In this document: one piece after another, positions 51,263-60,004 of the stretch
Layout: each line of letters opens with the position of its first letter
Numbering within the stretch: the first letter of the stretch is position 1
DNA from: JAOUEA01 sp963762075
GTDB lineage: Bacteria; Actinomycetota; UBA4738; HRBIN12
Direction: 5' to 3'
Assembly (NCBI GenBank): GCA_963762075.1
Contig: CAVXJC010000006.1
Coordinates: 514,591-578,590 of the forward strand
DNA: 64,000 bases
The notes under the pieces: generated by a model
Database searches by the model: none
Told to the model about the DNA's origin: nothing
Seen by the model: the letters and a program-made list of their open reading frames with translations, nothing else
Position numbers and translations under genes: made by a program

Positions 51263-51778
51263 ATGCACGAGCTCGCAACGTTCGGCGCCGGGTGTTTCTG
51301 GGGTGTCGAGTGGGTGTTCCGTCAGGTGCCAGGTGTCATCGAAGCCGTCTCGGGCTACTCGGGTGGCACCGTCGAGGACCCCGGCTATCGGCTCGTCTGC
51401 ACCGGGACCACCGGGCACGCAGAGGTCGTACAGGTCGAGTTCGACCCCGCGATCGTCAGCTACGAGCAGCTTCTCGAGGTGTTCTGGGCGATGCATGACC
51501 CCACTCAGCGCGATCGCCAAGGCCCCGACGTGGGCTCGCAGTACCGGAGCGCGATATTCACGCACTCCCCCGAGCAGCGGGTCGCGGCCACAGCATCGCG
51601 TGATCGCGCGCAGGCGAGCTTCGATCGGCCGATCGCGACAGAGATCTCCGATGCCGGCGCCTTCTACCCCGCCGAGGCCTACCACCAGCGCTACTACGAG
51701 CAGACGGGCCACCAGCCCTACTGTCACGTGCTGCCGACCGGTGTGCTCGAGCGTCTCGGCCTGGTGCGGAGCGCCTGA
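51263..51778 (+). CDS. msrA: Peptide methionine sulfoxide reductase MsrA
   Basis: MsrA repairs Met-S-sulfoxide. The 171-residue protein has catalytic C11 in G-A-G-C-F-W-G, and G-H-A-E-V-V-Q-V, D-P-T-Q-R-D-R-Q-G-P-D-V-G-S-Q-Y-R-S and F-Y-P-A-E-A-Y-H-Q-R-Y-Y match the family core. One likely resolving cysteine is near the C-terminus (Q-P-Y-C-H-V). GGAGG lies in the 5' leader. Confidence 0.95.
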   Translation: MHELATFGAGCFWGVEWVFRQVPGVIEAVSGYSGGTVEDPGYRLVCTGTTGHAEVVQVEFDPAIVSYEQLLEVFWAMHDPTQRDRQGPDVGSQYRSAIFTHSPEQRVAATASRDRAQASFDRPIATEISDAGAFYPAEAYHQRYYEQTGHQPYCHVLPTGVLERLGLVRSA

Positions 51779-51786
51779 GGACCTTC

Positions 51787-52485
51787 TCAGCCGTCGCGGA
51801 AGCCGATGTGCTTGTGGCTCCCGTCGCAGAGCGGCTTGGTGCGGGAATGACCGCATCGGCAGAGGGTGACCCGGTTGCGCACCTCGTAGGTCTCGCCGTC
51901 GGCGGCGGTGATCTCGATGCCTCCGCGGACCCACAGCGGTCCGTCGCGAACAACCCCGATGCTGACCGGCAGCGCAGGCTCGAGTAGCTCTGCATCGGCG
52001 TCGGGCTTCATCTCGAGGGCGCCCGACGGGCAGAGCCTGACCATCTGCATCAACCGCTCGCGCACGGCCGGGTCGTCAGCCTCGCGAGCCATGCGCCGCC
52101 AGTTCGTGAACCGATCGCCGCAGTAACCGGCATGCTCACAGGTGGCCAGATCGAAGCTCACCGTGCCTTCACCGGCGGGAAATTCCATGCGCCGTTCGGC
52201 GATCTCGCCGCGATCGGCCGTCTCGGTTCCGTCGAACCCATTCGTCTTGTGGCTGCCGTCGCAGAACGGCTTGTCGTTCGACCCTCCGCAGCGGCAGAGG
52301 GCGTAGCGCCCATCGGAGTGGTCGAGCGGCTCATCGGGCACCCAGCCCACCGGTTCGCCGAACTCGGTCTCGACCTGCGCGGTGCGGCCCAGCGGCAGAT
52401 CGCCGCGAACGAGATACGGCCCATTCGGGCGCACGCGGATCCCCGGCAAGTCGTCGTCGGCATCGGCGGTGGGCATGCCGCCCAT
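51787..52485 (-). CDS. Twin CDGSH iron-sulfur protein with central Fer4_19-type domain
   Basis: A 232-residue protein with two CDGSH zinc-finger-like [2Fe-2S] domains, C-R-C-G-G-S ... P-F-C-D-G-S-H near residue 70 and C-R-C-G-H-S ... P-L-C-D-G-S-H near the C-terminus. Between them, C-E-H-A-G-Y-C and V-R-L-C-P-S-G-A-L form the divergent ferredoxin-like Fer4_19 domain. The layout fits an electron-transfer or redox-sensing protein. Start is ATG 52485 or 52476 (MGGMPTADADD). It is divergent from the helicase gene. Confidence 0.87.
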   Translation of the reverse strand: MGGMPTADADDDLPGIRVRPNGPYLVRGDLPLGRTAQVETEFGEPVGWVPDEPLDHSDGRYALCRCGGSNDKPFCDGSHKTNGFDGTETADRGEIAERRMEFPAGEGTVSFDLATCEHAGYCGDRFTNWRRMAREADDPAVRERLMQMVRLCPSGALEMKPDADAELLEPALPVSIGVVRDGPLWVRGGIEITAADGETYEVRNRVTLCRCGHSRTKPLCDGSHKHIGFRDG

Positions 52486-52564
52486 GCTCGCTGCATACGG
52501 CGCGCCTGTCACGTGTCCGACCAACACCACCGAGTGTGCCGAAGGGTGTAGCATTCTCGAACGC

Positions 52565-54601
52565 ATGTTCGATGACGACCTGAACGAGGCCCAGCTCGAA
52601 GCGGTCAGGCACGGAGGAGGACCGCTGCTGATCGTGGCCGGCGCCGGCACGGGCAAGACGACGACGCTCGCATCGCGGGTGGCGTGGTTGCTGGGTGAGG
52701 GTGTGCGGCCCGAGCGCCTCTTGCTGCTCACCTTCAGCCGGCGCGCAGCTCGAGAGATGACCTCGAGGGCCGAACGCCTCGCCGGTGCTCTTGACGTGAG
52801 CATCGACGCTTCACGCATATGGAGTGGCACCTTCCACGCAGTCGCGAATCGGCTGCTGCGGTTGCACGGACGGGCCCTCGGCCTCACGCCCGACTTCACC
52901 GTGCTCGATCAGGCCGATGCTGCCGACGTGATGAACCTGCTTCGCGACGAGCTCGGGCTCAGTGGAAGGGAGCGACGCTTCCCTCGAAAGGAGACCCTCG
53001 CCAACATCTACTCCCGAACCGTGAACGCGGGCGAGAAGCTCGTCGACGTGCTGAAGCGGCACTTCCCGTGGTGCCTCGACGAGGCCGAGGGCATCAGGGA
53101 GATCTTCGGCGCGTATTCCGAACGGAAGCGGGCACAGCACGTGCTCGACTACGACGACCTGCTGCTGTTCTGGAAGGCGCTCGCGACCTCGCCGGCGACG
53201 CGCGCACAGCTCGCCGAGATGTTCGAGCACGTGCTCGTCGACGAATACCAGGACACGAACGCGCTGCAGGCAGACATCCTCGAGGGAATGCGACCCGAGG
53301 GCACGCCGCAGAACCTGACGGTCGTCGGCGACGATGCGCAGGCGATCTACGGGTTCCGCGCCGCAACGGTACGCAACATCTTGGAGTTCCCCTCGCGGTT
53401 CCATGGGTCCTCGATCGTGCGGCTCGAGCAGAACTACCGATCGACGCCGCCGTTGCTCGCCTCGTCGAATGCGGTCATCGCGCTGAGTCCCCAACGCCAC
53501 GAGAAGACGCTCTGGTCGGCGCGCCGCGGCGATCTCACGCCGACGCTCCGCACGTGCCTCGATGAAGCCGAGCAGTGCGATGCCCTGTGCGAAAGCGTGC
53601 TCGCCCATCGAGAGGAAGGCGTGCCGCTCAAGGAGCAGGCCGTGCTGTTCCGCGCAGCGCATCACAGCGATCACCTCGAGGTGGAGCTCACCAGGCGGAA
53701 CATCCCATTCGTGAAGTACGGCGGCCTGAAGTTCATGGAAGCCGCCCACGTGAAGGACACGCTCGCGATCATGCGCGTGCTCGAGAACCCTCACGACGAG
53801 GTGGCATGGTTCCGTGTGCTGCAGCTTCCAGAGGGCATGGGCCCGGCGACCGCGCGCCGGCTCATGGAGGCGATCGGTGTTCGGGCCGCCGACGATGCGT
53901 CGCCCCTGATGCGGTTCCTCGACGAACCGGTCGAGGTGCCTCGCAGCGCCGTCGATGCCGTGCAGGAGCTGCGTTCGGCGCTCCGCGGATGCGCCGACGA
54001 GGCATCGCTCTCGCCGGCGGCACAGATCGAGCGGCTGCGAGGGTTCCTCGCGCCGGTGCTCGCTCGGCGGTATGACGCATCGGCCGCGCGTATGCGCGAT
54101 CTCGAACAGCTCGCCGCGCTCGCCGCCGGATACGAGTCTCGTGCGCGGTTCCTGTCGGAGCTCACGCTCGACCCTCCGTCGTCGACGGGCGATCTCGCGG
54201 GCCCGCCGTTGCTCGACGAGGACTGGCTCGTGCTCTCGACGATCCACTCGGCCAAGGGTCTCGAGTTCGACGTCGTGCACGTGATCCACGCGGCCGACGG
54301 CATGATCCCGAGCGACATGTCGACCGGCGACGACGATGAGATCGAGGAAGAGCGGCGACTCTTGTACGTGGCGCTCACACGCGCGCGCGACGCTCTGCAT
54401 GTCTACCGCCCCATGCGCTACTACCGCAGACCCAGAGGCGATCCGCACTCCTACTCGCAGCTTTCACGCTTCCTCGAGCCGCCCGAGGTTCGCGCGACGT
54501 TCGACGAGATCGGACCTCGCATCGACGCTGCACACGAGGTCGTCGACCTCACGGGAAGCGTCGACGTCGACGCGTATCTCGCCGGCCTCTGGTCGGAATA
54601 G
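52565..54601 (+). CDS. UvrD/PcrA-type ATP-dependent DNA helicase
   Basis: A 678-residue superfamily 1A helicase (3'-5'). Motifs in order: Q motif L-N-E-A-Q-L-E-A-V; Walker A A-G-A-G-T-G-K-T-T (25-33); Ia T-F-S-R-R-A-A; II V-D-E-Y-Q-D-T-N; III V-G-D-D-A-Q-A-I-Y-G-F-R; IV L-E-Q-N-Y-R-S-T; V S-T-I-H-S-A-K-G-L-E-F; VI E-E-R-R-L-L-Y-V-A-L-T-R-A. No nuclease domain follows, unlike AdnAB or RecB. The ATG at 52565 starts the Q motif; an upstream in-frame extension is antisense to the CDGSH gene. Probable DNA repair helicase. Confidence 0.92.
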   Translation: MFDDDLNEAQLEAVRHGGGPLLIVAGAGTGKTTTLASRVAWLLGEGVRPERLLLLTFSRRAAREMTSRAERLAGALDVSIDASRIWSGTFHAVANRLLRLHGRALGLTPDFTVLDQADAADVMNLLRDELGLSGRERRFPRKETLANIYSRTVNAGEKLVDVLKRHFPWCLDEAEGIREIFGAYSERKRAQHVLDYDDLLLFWKALATSPATRAQLAEMFEHVLVDEYQDTNALQADILEGMRPEGTPQNLTVVGDDAQAIYGFRAATVRNILEFPSRFHGSSIVRLEQNYRSTPPLLASSNAVIALSPQRHEKTLWSARRGDLTPTLRTCLDEAEQCDALCESVLAHREEGVPLKEQAVLFRAAHHSDHLEVELTRRNIPFVKYGGLKFMEAAHVKDTLAIMRVLENPHDEVAWFRVLQLPEGMGPATARRLMEAIGVRAADDASPLMRFLDEPVEVPRSAVDAVQELRSALRGCADEASLSPAAQIERLRGFLAPVLARRYDASAARMRDLEQLAALAAGYESRARFLSELTLDPPSSTGDLAGPPLLDEDWLVLSTIHSAKGLEFDVVHVIHAADGMIPSDMSTGDDDEIEEERRLLYVALTRARDALHVYRPMRYYRRPRGDPHSYSQLSRFLEPPEVRATFDEIGPRIDAAHEVVDLTGSVDVDAYLAGLWSE

Positions 54602-54647
54602 AGAGGAGCGCTGGTAGCGTCGAGCACGTGGAGACGGATACCTGCTC

Positions 54648-55301
54648 ATGACGTATGCGGCGGTGCTGCTCGACCTGTACGACACGCTCGTGTGGAGCGA
54701 CTGGTTCTCGTGGCAGGGACGCCTCGCCGACCGCCTCGGCATCTCACACGAAGCCGTCGGGCGGGCCTTCAGCGAGACTCGCCCCGCTCGCAGCATCGGA
54801 ACACACCCCGACACGCGGGCGGACTTGACTGCCGTGTTGGTGGCAGCTGACATCGAGCCGACGTCCGGACTCCTCGAGGAGCTCGTCGACATGGAGGCCG
54901 ACATGGCCGCGTCGGTTCATCTGTACGACGATTCGCTCGAGGTGGTTCGCACGTTGCGGGCACGTGGCACACCGACCGCGCTCGTGAGCAACTGCTCGCA
55001 CAACACTCGTCCGATCGTCGACCGGCTCGGGCTCGAGCGGGAGTTCGATTCGGTGATCTTGTCGTTCGAGGTCGGCGCGATGAAGCCCGACCCCGCGATC
55101 TACCGGGAGGCGCTCGCGCGCGTCGGTGACCCCGATCCATCCGCGTCGATCTTCGTCGATGACCAGATCCGATACTGCGACGGCGCGGCGGCCGTCGGGC
55201 TCCAAACCTTCGTGATCCTGCGTCCCGAGGAGGCACTCGAAGGGCGCCCCCTCGACATGAACGGACATCGGCCGATCAGCGATCTCACCGCCTTGCTCTG
55301 A
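54648..55301 (+). CDS. HAD-family hydrolase (haloacid dehalogenase-like)
   Basis: A 217-residue HAD-IA protein. Motif I is L-L-D9-L-Y-D-T-L: the nucleophile Asp is present but the usual Asp two residues later is Tyr, as in L-2-haloacid dehalogenases. Motif II is S-N-C-S, motif III K-P-D-P-A-I-Y, and motif IV F-V-D-D-Q-I-R-Y-C-D-G-A. The cap lies between 15 and 85. Phosphatase activity is therefore doubtful and dehalogenase or other chemistry is possible. It follows the helicase by 46 bases. Confidence 0.82.
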   Translation: MTYAAVLLDLYDTLVWSDWFSWQGRLADRLGISHEAVGRAFSETRPARSIGTHPDTRADLTAVLVAADIEPTSGLLEELVDMEADMAASVHLYDDSLEVVRTLRARGTPTALVSNCSHNTRPIVDRLGLEREFDSVILSFEVGAMKPDPAIYREALARVGDPDPSASIFVDDQIRYCDGAAAVGLQTFVILRPEEALEGRPLDMNGHRPISDLTALL

Positions 55302-55353
55302 GAGCCGCCGATCAATGGCAGGCACGACCGATCAAGAACCGGATACGTCGCCG

Positions 55354-56061
55354 TCACCGCGGCAGCGACAGCACCACGAGCAGGATCGAGACGTACTGGC
55401 ACACGGCGGCCGCGATCGTGGCCGCGTGCCACACCTCGTGATATCCGAACGTTCTGGGCCAGGGGTTGGGCCTGTTCGTCGCAAGCACGAGAGCGCCGAG
55501 CGAGTACAGCAGTCCTCCGGCCATGAGTAGCAGGGTCTCGGCCGTATCGAGGCCGCGAAGCAACGCGGGCATGCTCACCACGACGAGCCAGCCGAGGCCG
55601 ATGTACATGAACCCCGAGAGCACGTGCAGATCGACGCGGTAGAGCTTCGTGGCCACGCCGACGCCCGCCCCCGTCCACACGGCGAGGAGCACGGCCGTCG
55701 CGAGCGTCCCCTCCAAGACGAGGAGGCAATACGGCGTGTACGTGCCCGCGATCAGCACGAAGATCATCGAATGATCGAGACGGCGCATGCGCGCGTACGC
55801 CGATTCGCTCCAATCACCCAGGTGATACGAGGCACTCACGCCGAACAGCCCGGTGAGCGTGAGCGCGTAGATCAAGGTGGCGACTCGAGCGCGCGCATCG
55901 GGCGCGAGCAGCACGAGCACGACACCGGCGGGGATCGAGCCGATGAATGCGCTCTGGTGCAGTCGCCCGCGCATGCGCGGCTTGGGGCGTTGATGGATCG
56001 GGATCGCTCGCAGGGACCGCTTGTCGGCGAGCACGTCGGGGTCGGCGTGGAGGTTCGACAT
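55354..56061 (-). CDS. Hemolysin III/PAQR-family membrane protein
   Basis: About 235 residues with seven predicted transmembrane helices of the HlyIII/progestin-adipoQ-receptor superfamily. The conserved metal-site residues are in S-A-S-Y-H-L (helix 2), R-L-D-H-S-M-I-F (helix 3) and Y-H-E-V-W-H-A (helix 7), implying a zinc-dependent hydrolase or lipid-amidase-like fold. Start taken as ATG 56061 (MSNLHADP); two earlier ATGs (56067, 56070) are in frame. The true substrate of bacterial members is not settled. Head-to-head with ppk2. Confidence 0.85.
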   Translation of the reverse strand: MSNLHADPDVLADKRSLRAIPIHQRPKPRMRGRLHQSAFIGSIPAGVVLVLLAPDARARVATLIYALTLTGLFGVSASYHLGDWSESAYARMRRLDHSMIFVLIAGTYTPYCLLVLEGTLATAVLLAVWTGAGVGVATKLYRVDLHVLSGFMYIGLGWLVVVSMPALLRGLDTAETLLLMAGGLLYSLGALVLATNRPNPWPRTFGYHEVWHAATIAAAVCQYVSILLVVLSLPR

Positions 56062-56114
56062 CTGCATCAAGGGTAGGCCACATACACTTCGAGCAACCGG
56101 ATGCGAGGGATGAC

Positions 56115-56954
56115 ATGTCCGAGGCGATGGAACGCGAGGGTTCCGGCAAGGGGAAGTTCCCCAAGAAGGTATACGAGCGAGAGCTGTTCCGACTCCAGGA
56201 AGAGCTCGTGAAGATGGAGCAGTGGGTCGCGGCCACAGGCGCCCGAATCGTCGCGATCTTCGAGGGCCGCGACGCTGCCGGCAAGGGTGGCGCGATCCAG
56301 CGCATCACCGAGCACACCAACCCGCGGATCACGAAGCACGTCGCGCTACCGAAGCCGACGGATCGCGAGCAGACGCAGTGGTACTTCGAACGGTATGTGG
56401 CGAAGCTTCCTGCTGCCGGCGAGATCGTGCTGTTCGACCGGAGCTGGTACAACCGCGCCGGTGTCGAGCGCGTGCTCGGCTTCTGCACGCAGGCCGAGTA
56501 CTACCGCTTCCTGCGCCAGACGCCGATCTTCGAGCGGCTGCTCGTCGAGGACGGCATGATCTTGATCAAGTACTGGTTCTCGGTGAGCGACGAGGAGCAG
56601 GAACGCCGGTTCACCAAGCGCATCGACGACCCTCTCCGCCGCTGGAAGCTTTCCGAGACCGACCTCTACTCACGGACGAAGTGGGTGGACTATTCACGCG
56701 CGAAGGACGAGATGTTCGTGCACACCGACATCCCGGAGGCGCCGTGGTTCGTGGTCGACGCCGACAACAAGAGGAAGGCGCGCCTCAACTGCATCGCGCA
56801 CCTGCTCTCGATGGTGCCGTACGAGAAACGGCCCGTGCCGGAGATCGAGGTGCCCGATCGCCAACGCGACGACGGGTACGTGCGCCCGCCGCGCGACCTG
56901 TACACGTACGTGCCCGACCACGCCGACGAGATGCTGCGCAACTCGAAGGCGTGA
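56115..56954 (+). CDS. ppk2: Polyphosphate kinase 2
   Basis: A 279-residue single-domain PPK2, which transfers phosphate between polyphosphate and nucleotides. Walker A is F-E-G-R-D-A-A-G-K-G-G (about 49-59) and Walker B region is L-F-D108-R-S-W-Y-N-R-A-G-V-E, followed by the lid module K-R-I-D-D-P-L-R-R-W-K-L-S. One-domain PPK2 of class I usually prefers GDP/ADP. The corrected hemQ ends 4 bases past its stop on the opposite strand. The ATG at 56115 gives the family start. Confidence 0.93.
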   Translation: MSEAMEREGSGKGKFPKKVYERELFRLQEELVKMEQWVAATGARIVAIFEGRDAAGKGGAIQRITEHTNPRITKHVALPKPTDREQTQWYFERYVAKLPAAGEIVLFDRSWYNRAGVERVLGFCTQAEYYRFLRQTPIFERLLVEDGMILIKYWFSVSDEEQERRFTKRIDDPLRRWKLSETDLYSRTKWVDYSRAKDEMFVHTDIPEAPWFVVDADNKRKARLNCIAHLLSMVPYEKRPVPEIEVPDRQRDDGYVRPPRDLYTYVPDHADEMLRNSKA

Positions 56955-56957
56955 GGG

Positions 56958-57645
56958 TCACACCAGGTCGTCGAAGGCCTCTAGCGACGGGCTTGCGGAT
57001 GCCGGTGATGAAGGGGATCTCGACCTTGGTGTACAGGCGGGCCTTGGTATCGCGCAGCCGGCGGATCACGTCGACGAGTGAGTCGGCGTGCTCAGCCTCG
57101 AAGGCGAGGATCCACTCCCAATCGCCGAGCCCGAATCCGCTCGTGGTGTTCGCCAGCACTTCGGGGTACTCGCGACCGAGCAGGCCATGCTCCCGGAGCA
57201 GCTCGCCGCGTTCCTCGCGAGGCATCAGATACCACTCGGGCGTGCGCACGAACGGGTAGACGCAGAGGAACGTCTCGGGCGGGGTCCCCTTCACGAAAGC
57301 GGGCTGGTGGTCGGGCGTGAACTCGGCTGGCTTGACGGCCCCCATGAACGTCCACGACAGGTCCATGAGCCGTCCGGCTCTGGTACGGCGGTATTCCACG
57401 AGGAACCGCTGCAGATCCTGCGGTGAGCGGCCGACGAGCCAGAGCATCAGGTCGGCGTCGGCCCTGAACCCGACGGTCGAATAGGTGCCGCGGACGTCGA
57501 CACGGCCTTCCCATGCCTTGTAGAGGTTCTCGACCTCCTGCACCGCGTCGCGCAGGTCGTCGGCCTCGGCGAGCTCATCGCGCAGATCGGGTGAGGCCAG
57601 GAACACCGGATAGAGCGCATAGATCGTGTCGGGCCGGTCGGTCAT
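56958..57645 (-). CDS. hemQ: Coproheme decarboxylase (HemQ), 3' end frame-shifted
   Basis: HemQ/ChdC converts coproheme to haem b, the last step of the coproporphyrin route. About 228 residues; markers are F-L-C-V-Y-P-F-V-R-T-P-E-W-Y-L-M-P (catalytic Tyr region) and R-E-H153-G-L-L-G-R-E-Y with the haem-ligand His. As given, the frame runs past the usual end (F-I-T-G-I-R-K-P-V) into an antisense extension over ppk2. Dropping one base near 56983 restores L-E-A-F-D-D-L-V and a TGA at 56958-56960, leaving a clean 3-base gap to the ppk2 stop. The ATG overlaps the hemG/Y stop (ATGA). Confidence 0.88.
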
Positions 57646-59030
57646 GGAACGGTCTCCTCGTGGTCGGTGGGAGTGAGCGCCACGTCGGCGGCCACCCGCA
57701 CGGCCGTCTCGTTGGCGGCGCGCACGCAATCGGGAACGCCCACTCCGTCGTAGGCCTGTCCGGTCACGACGATACCCGGGGGCAACGCGGCGCGGATGCT
57801 CCCCACGCGATCGAGATGCCCCACTTCGTACTGGGGCATCGACGCTGGCCATCGCACGACCGCAGCGTGCTCGGGCTTGTCGGGAAGGTTCACCACCGCC
57901 GCAAGGTGCCGTGCGCACGCCTCGATGAGATCGTCGTCGTCGCTCTCGAGGATGTCCTCCTCACCCACGGCGCCGACGTAGCACCGCACGACGGCGCGGG
58001 TATCGAACACCTCTGAGGGCCACTTGCTGCTGAGCCACGTCGCGGCGGTCATCGGCGCCTTGCCGCGAGGCACGACGAAGCCCGTGCCATCGGGAAGCCC
58101 GGCCTGCGTGCCGCGCGGGTAGACCATGAGCACGACGCCCGTGGACGCGTACCCGATGGCGCCGAGGTCGGCCGCGATCGAGGGCGCCGCGCTGCCGAGA
58201 AGCCTGCCGGCCTCGTGCGCGGGCGCCGTGATGATGATGCCGTCGGCGTCGAGCGATCCGCCTGTGTCGAGCACCACCCGGCCGGGCTCGACGGCGGCGA
58301 CCGCTGCGTGCGTGCGGAGTCGATCGCCCAGGCGCTCGGCGAGCGTGTCGGTGAGCCGGTCGACGCCGCCTCGCGGTCGCACGAACATCGGGCCGAGCTG
58401 GGAACGTCGCGCGAGCCTGGAGGTCGCCTGCGAGCCGCGGAACAGGCTCCCCTGGGCGCGCTCCCACACCCCGAGGTCGGGAAAGGTCGCCCGCACGCTC
58501 AGGCGGTCGATGTCGCCCGCATAGAGCCCGGCGAGGAGCGGGCCCACCGCGAGATCGGTCGCTTCGTCACCGAAGCGGCGGCGCAGCAACGACCCTAGCG
58601 ACTCGTCGCGGTCGCCTTTCCTCGTTCGGCGCACCAGGTCCTGGGCGGCGCGGCGCTTACCCGCCGCGGACAGGCCCGGCCATCGGAAGAGATCGCCGAC
58701 CTCACCTGGGATGCCGAATGGTGCGTCCTTGATCAGGGGCACGAGGCCCGAGTCGGTCCACAGATACGCCCCGGTCGCACCGGGGATCTCGAGCTCGATG
58801 CCGAGCTCCCTGCAGAGCTCGACCGCCCAGGGCTTGCGGGCCAGGAACGAATCCGCACCCGCCGGAAGCACGAGGTCGCCGAGCGCGACGTTGCGGAGCT
58901 TGCCGCCCGCGGCGGATCCGGCCTCGAGCACCGCGACGTCGACCGTGGGGTCCGCCTGCGCCAGTCGGTAGCCAACCGTGAGTCCGGTCACGCCGCCACC
59001 GATCACGACGACCCGGCGCGCGCGGCTCAC
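57642..59030 (-). CDS. hemY: Coproporphyrinogen/protoporphyrinogen III oxidase (HemY/CgoX type)
   Basis: A 462-residue FAD enzyme of the HemY (oxygen-dependent) type, which in actinobacteria oxidises coproporphyrinogen III to coproporphyrin III (CgoX). The FAD motif is V-V-V-I-G-G-G-V-T-G-L-T-V and is followed by L-E-A-G-S-A-A-G-G-K; the C-terminal cofactor motif is V-T-G-Q-A-Y-D-G-V-G-V-P-D-C. No membrane anchor. GTG start overlaps the hemH stop (GTGA), and its stop overlaps the hemQ start. The older symbol hemG is sometimes used for this position. Confidence 0.93.
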   Translation of the reverse strand: MSRARRVVVIGGGVTGLTVGYRLAQADPTVDVAVLEAGSAAGGKLRNVALGDLVLPAGADSFLARKPWAVELCRELGIELEIPGATGAYLWTDSGLVPLIKDAPFGIPGEVGDLFRWPGLSAAGKRRAAQDLVRRTRKGDRDESLGSLLRRRFGDEATDLAVGPLLAGLYAGDIDRLSVRATFPDLGVWERAQGSLFRGSQATSRLARRSQLGPMFVRPRGGVDRLTDTLAERLGDRLRTHAAVAAVEPGRVVLDTGGSLDADGIIITAPAHEAGRLLGSAAPSIAADLGAIGYASTGVVLMVYPRGTQAGLPDGTGFVVPRGKAPMTAATWLSSKWPSEVFDTRAVVRCYVGAVGEEDILESDDDDLIEACARHLAAVVNLPDKPEHAAVVRWPASMPQYEVGHLDRVGSIRAALPPGIVVTGQAYDGVGVPDCVRAANETAVRVAADVALTPTDHEETVP

Positions 59031-60004
59031 GCGATCGACGCCTCTGCCATGTGGTCGCGCACGACCTCGGCGAGCACCTCGAGGTAGCCGGGGTCTGCGT
59101 TCGGCATGCGGGTGCGAGCGAAGATGAGGCCGGCCCGCTCCGCGATCAGGCGAGCCTCGACGTCGAGGTCGTACAGGATCTCGAGGTGATCGGCGACGAA
59201 GCCGGCACTGCACACGAGCACGGCACGCTTTCCCTGCTTCGCGATCTGTTCGATCACGTCTTCGACCGGTGGGCCCCACCACGGATCGGGAGTGCGTCCG
59301 GCGCTCTGCCAGGCGATGAGGTAGTGGCGGAGGCCGAGACGCTCGGCGACGAGGTCGGCGGTGCGCTGCAGGCCGTCACTGTAACGGCACGAGTCGTCGC
59401 AATCGCAGTACTTGCATCGCTGGGTGCCATCGTCGACGGTGCGGATCGGCAGCGAGTGGGCGCTGAAGATCACCGTGGTCCCGTCGCGCGCGTCGTCGGG
59501 CATGGCCTCGAGCGCATCGCGCACGCGTTCGGTGAGGAACTCGATGAACGCCGGGTGGTCGTGGTAACTGCGTACGAACGTGAACGACGGCATCTCGCCG
59601 TGGTCGTCGACCGCCTGGGCTACCCGCTCGACGTACGTCTCGACCGACATGCCCGACCAATGCGGCGCCATGACGATGCCGATGCCGCGTTCGATGCCGT
59701 CGGCACGCATCGCCTCCACCCCGTCGGTGATGAACGGTGGCGAGTGCTTCATGCCCAGATACGCCCGGAACGATCCACCACCCGCGTTCAAACGGTCGAC
59801 GAGCCCCTCGGCCTGTGCCCGCGTGGTATCGAGCAGCGGGAAGACGTTGCCGATCGCCGCGTAGCGGTCTTTCAGCTCCTGAAGGTGCTCGGGGCTCGGC
59901 GCGCGGCCGCCTCTGATGTCGGTGTAGTACCGCTCGATGTCGTCGGGCCCGGCGGCCGTCCCGTAGGCCATGACGAGCACGCCGATCGTCGCTGGGTCGC
60001 TCAC
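59027..60004 (-). CDS. hemH: Ferrochelatase (coproporphyrin-type, CpfC)
   Basis: CpfC inserts iron into coproporphyrin III. The 325-residue protein has the metal/proton site in R-S-Y-H-D-H-P, the second in F-S-A-H-S-L-P, and Q-R-T-A plus G-F-V-A-D-H-L-E-I-L-Y-D-L-D near the end. The cysteine cluster C-K-Y-C-D-C-D-D-S-C (about 210-220) resembles the iron-sulfur-binding insertions of several actinobacterial ferrochelatases. GTG start overlaps the hemE stop (GTGA). Confidence 0.94.
   Translation of the reverse strand: MSDPATIGVLVMAYGTAAGPDDIERYYTDIRGGRAPSPEHLQELKDRYAAIGNVFPLLDTTRAQAEGLVDRLNAGGGSFRAYLGMKHSPPFITDGVEAMRADGIERGIGIVMAPHWSGMSVETYVERVAQAVDDHGEMPSFTFVRSYHDHPAFIEFLTERVRDALEAMPDDARDGTTVIFSAHSLPIRTVDDGTQRCKYCDCDDSCRYSDGLQRTADLVAERLGLRHYLIAWQSAGRTPDPWWGPPVEDVIEQIAKQGKRAVLVCSAGFVADHLEILYDLDVEARLIAERAGLIFARTRMPNADPGYLEVLAEVVRDHMAEASIA

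Noticed and set aside
52811..54448. Minus-strand frame of 545 codons
   Set aside because: Antisense shadow of the helicase, which has all SF1 motifs.
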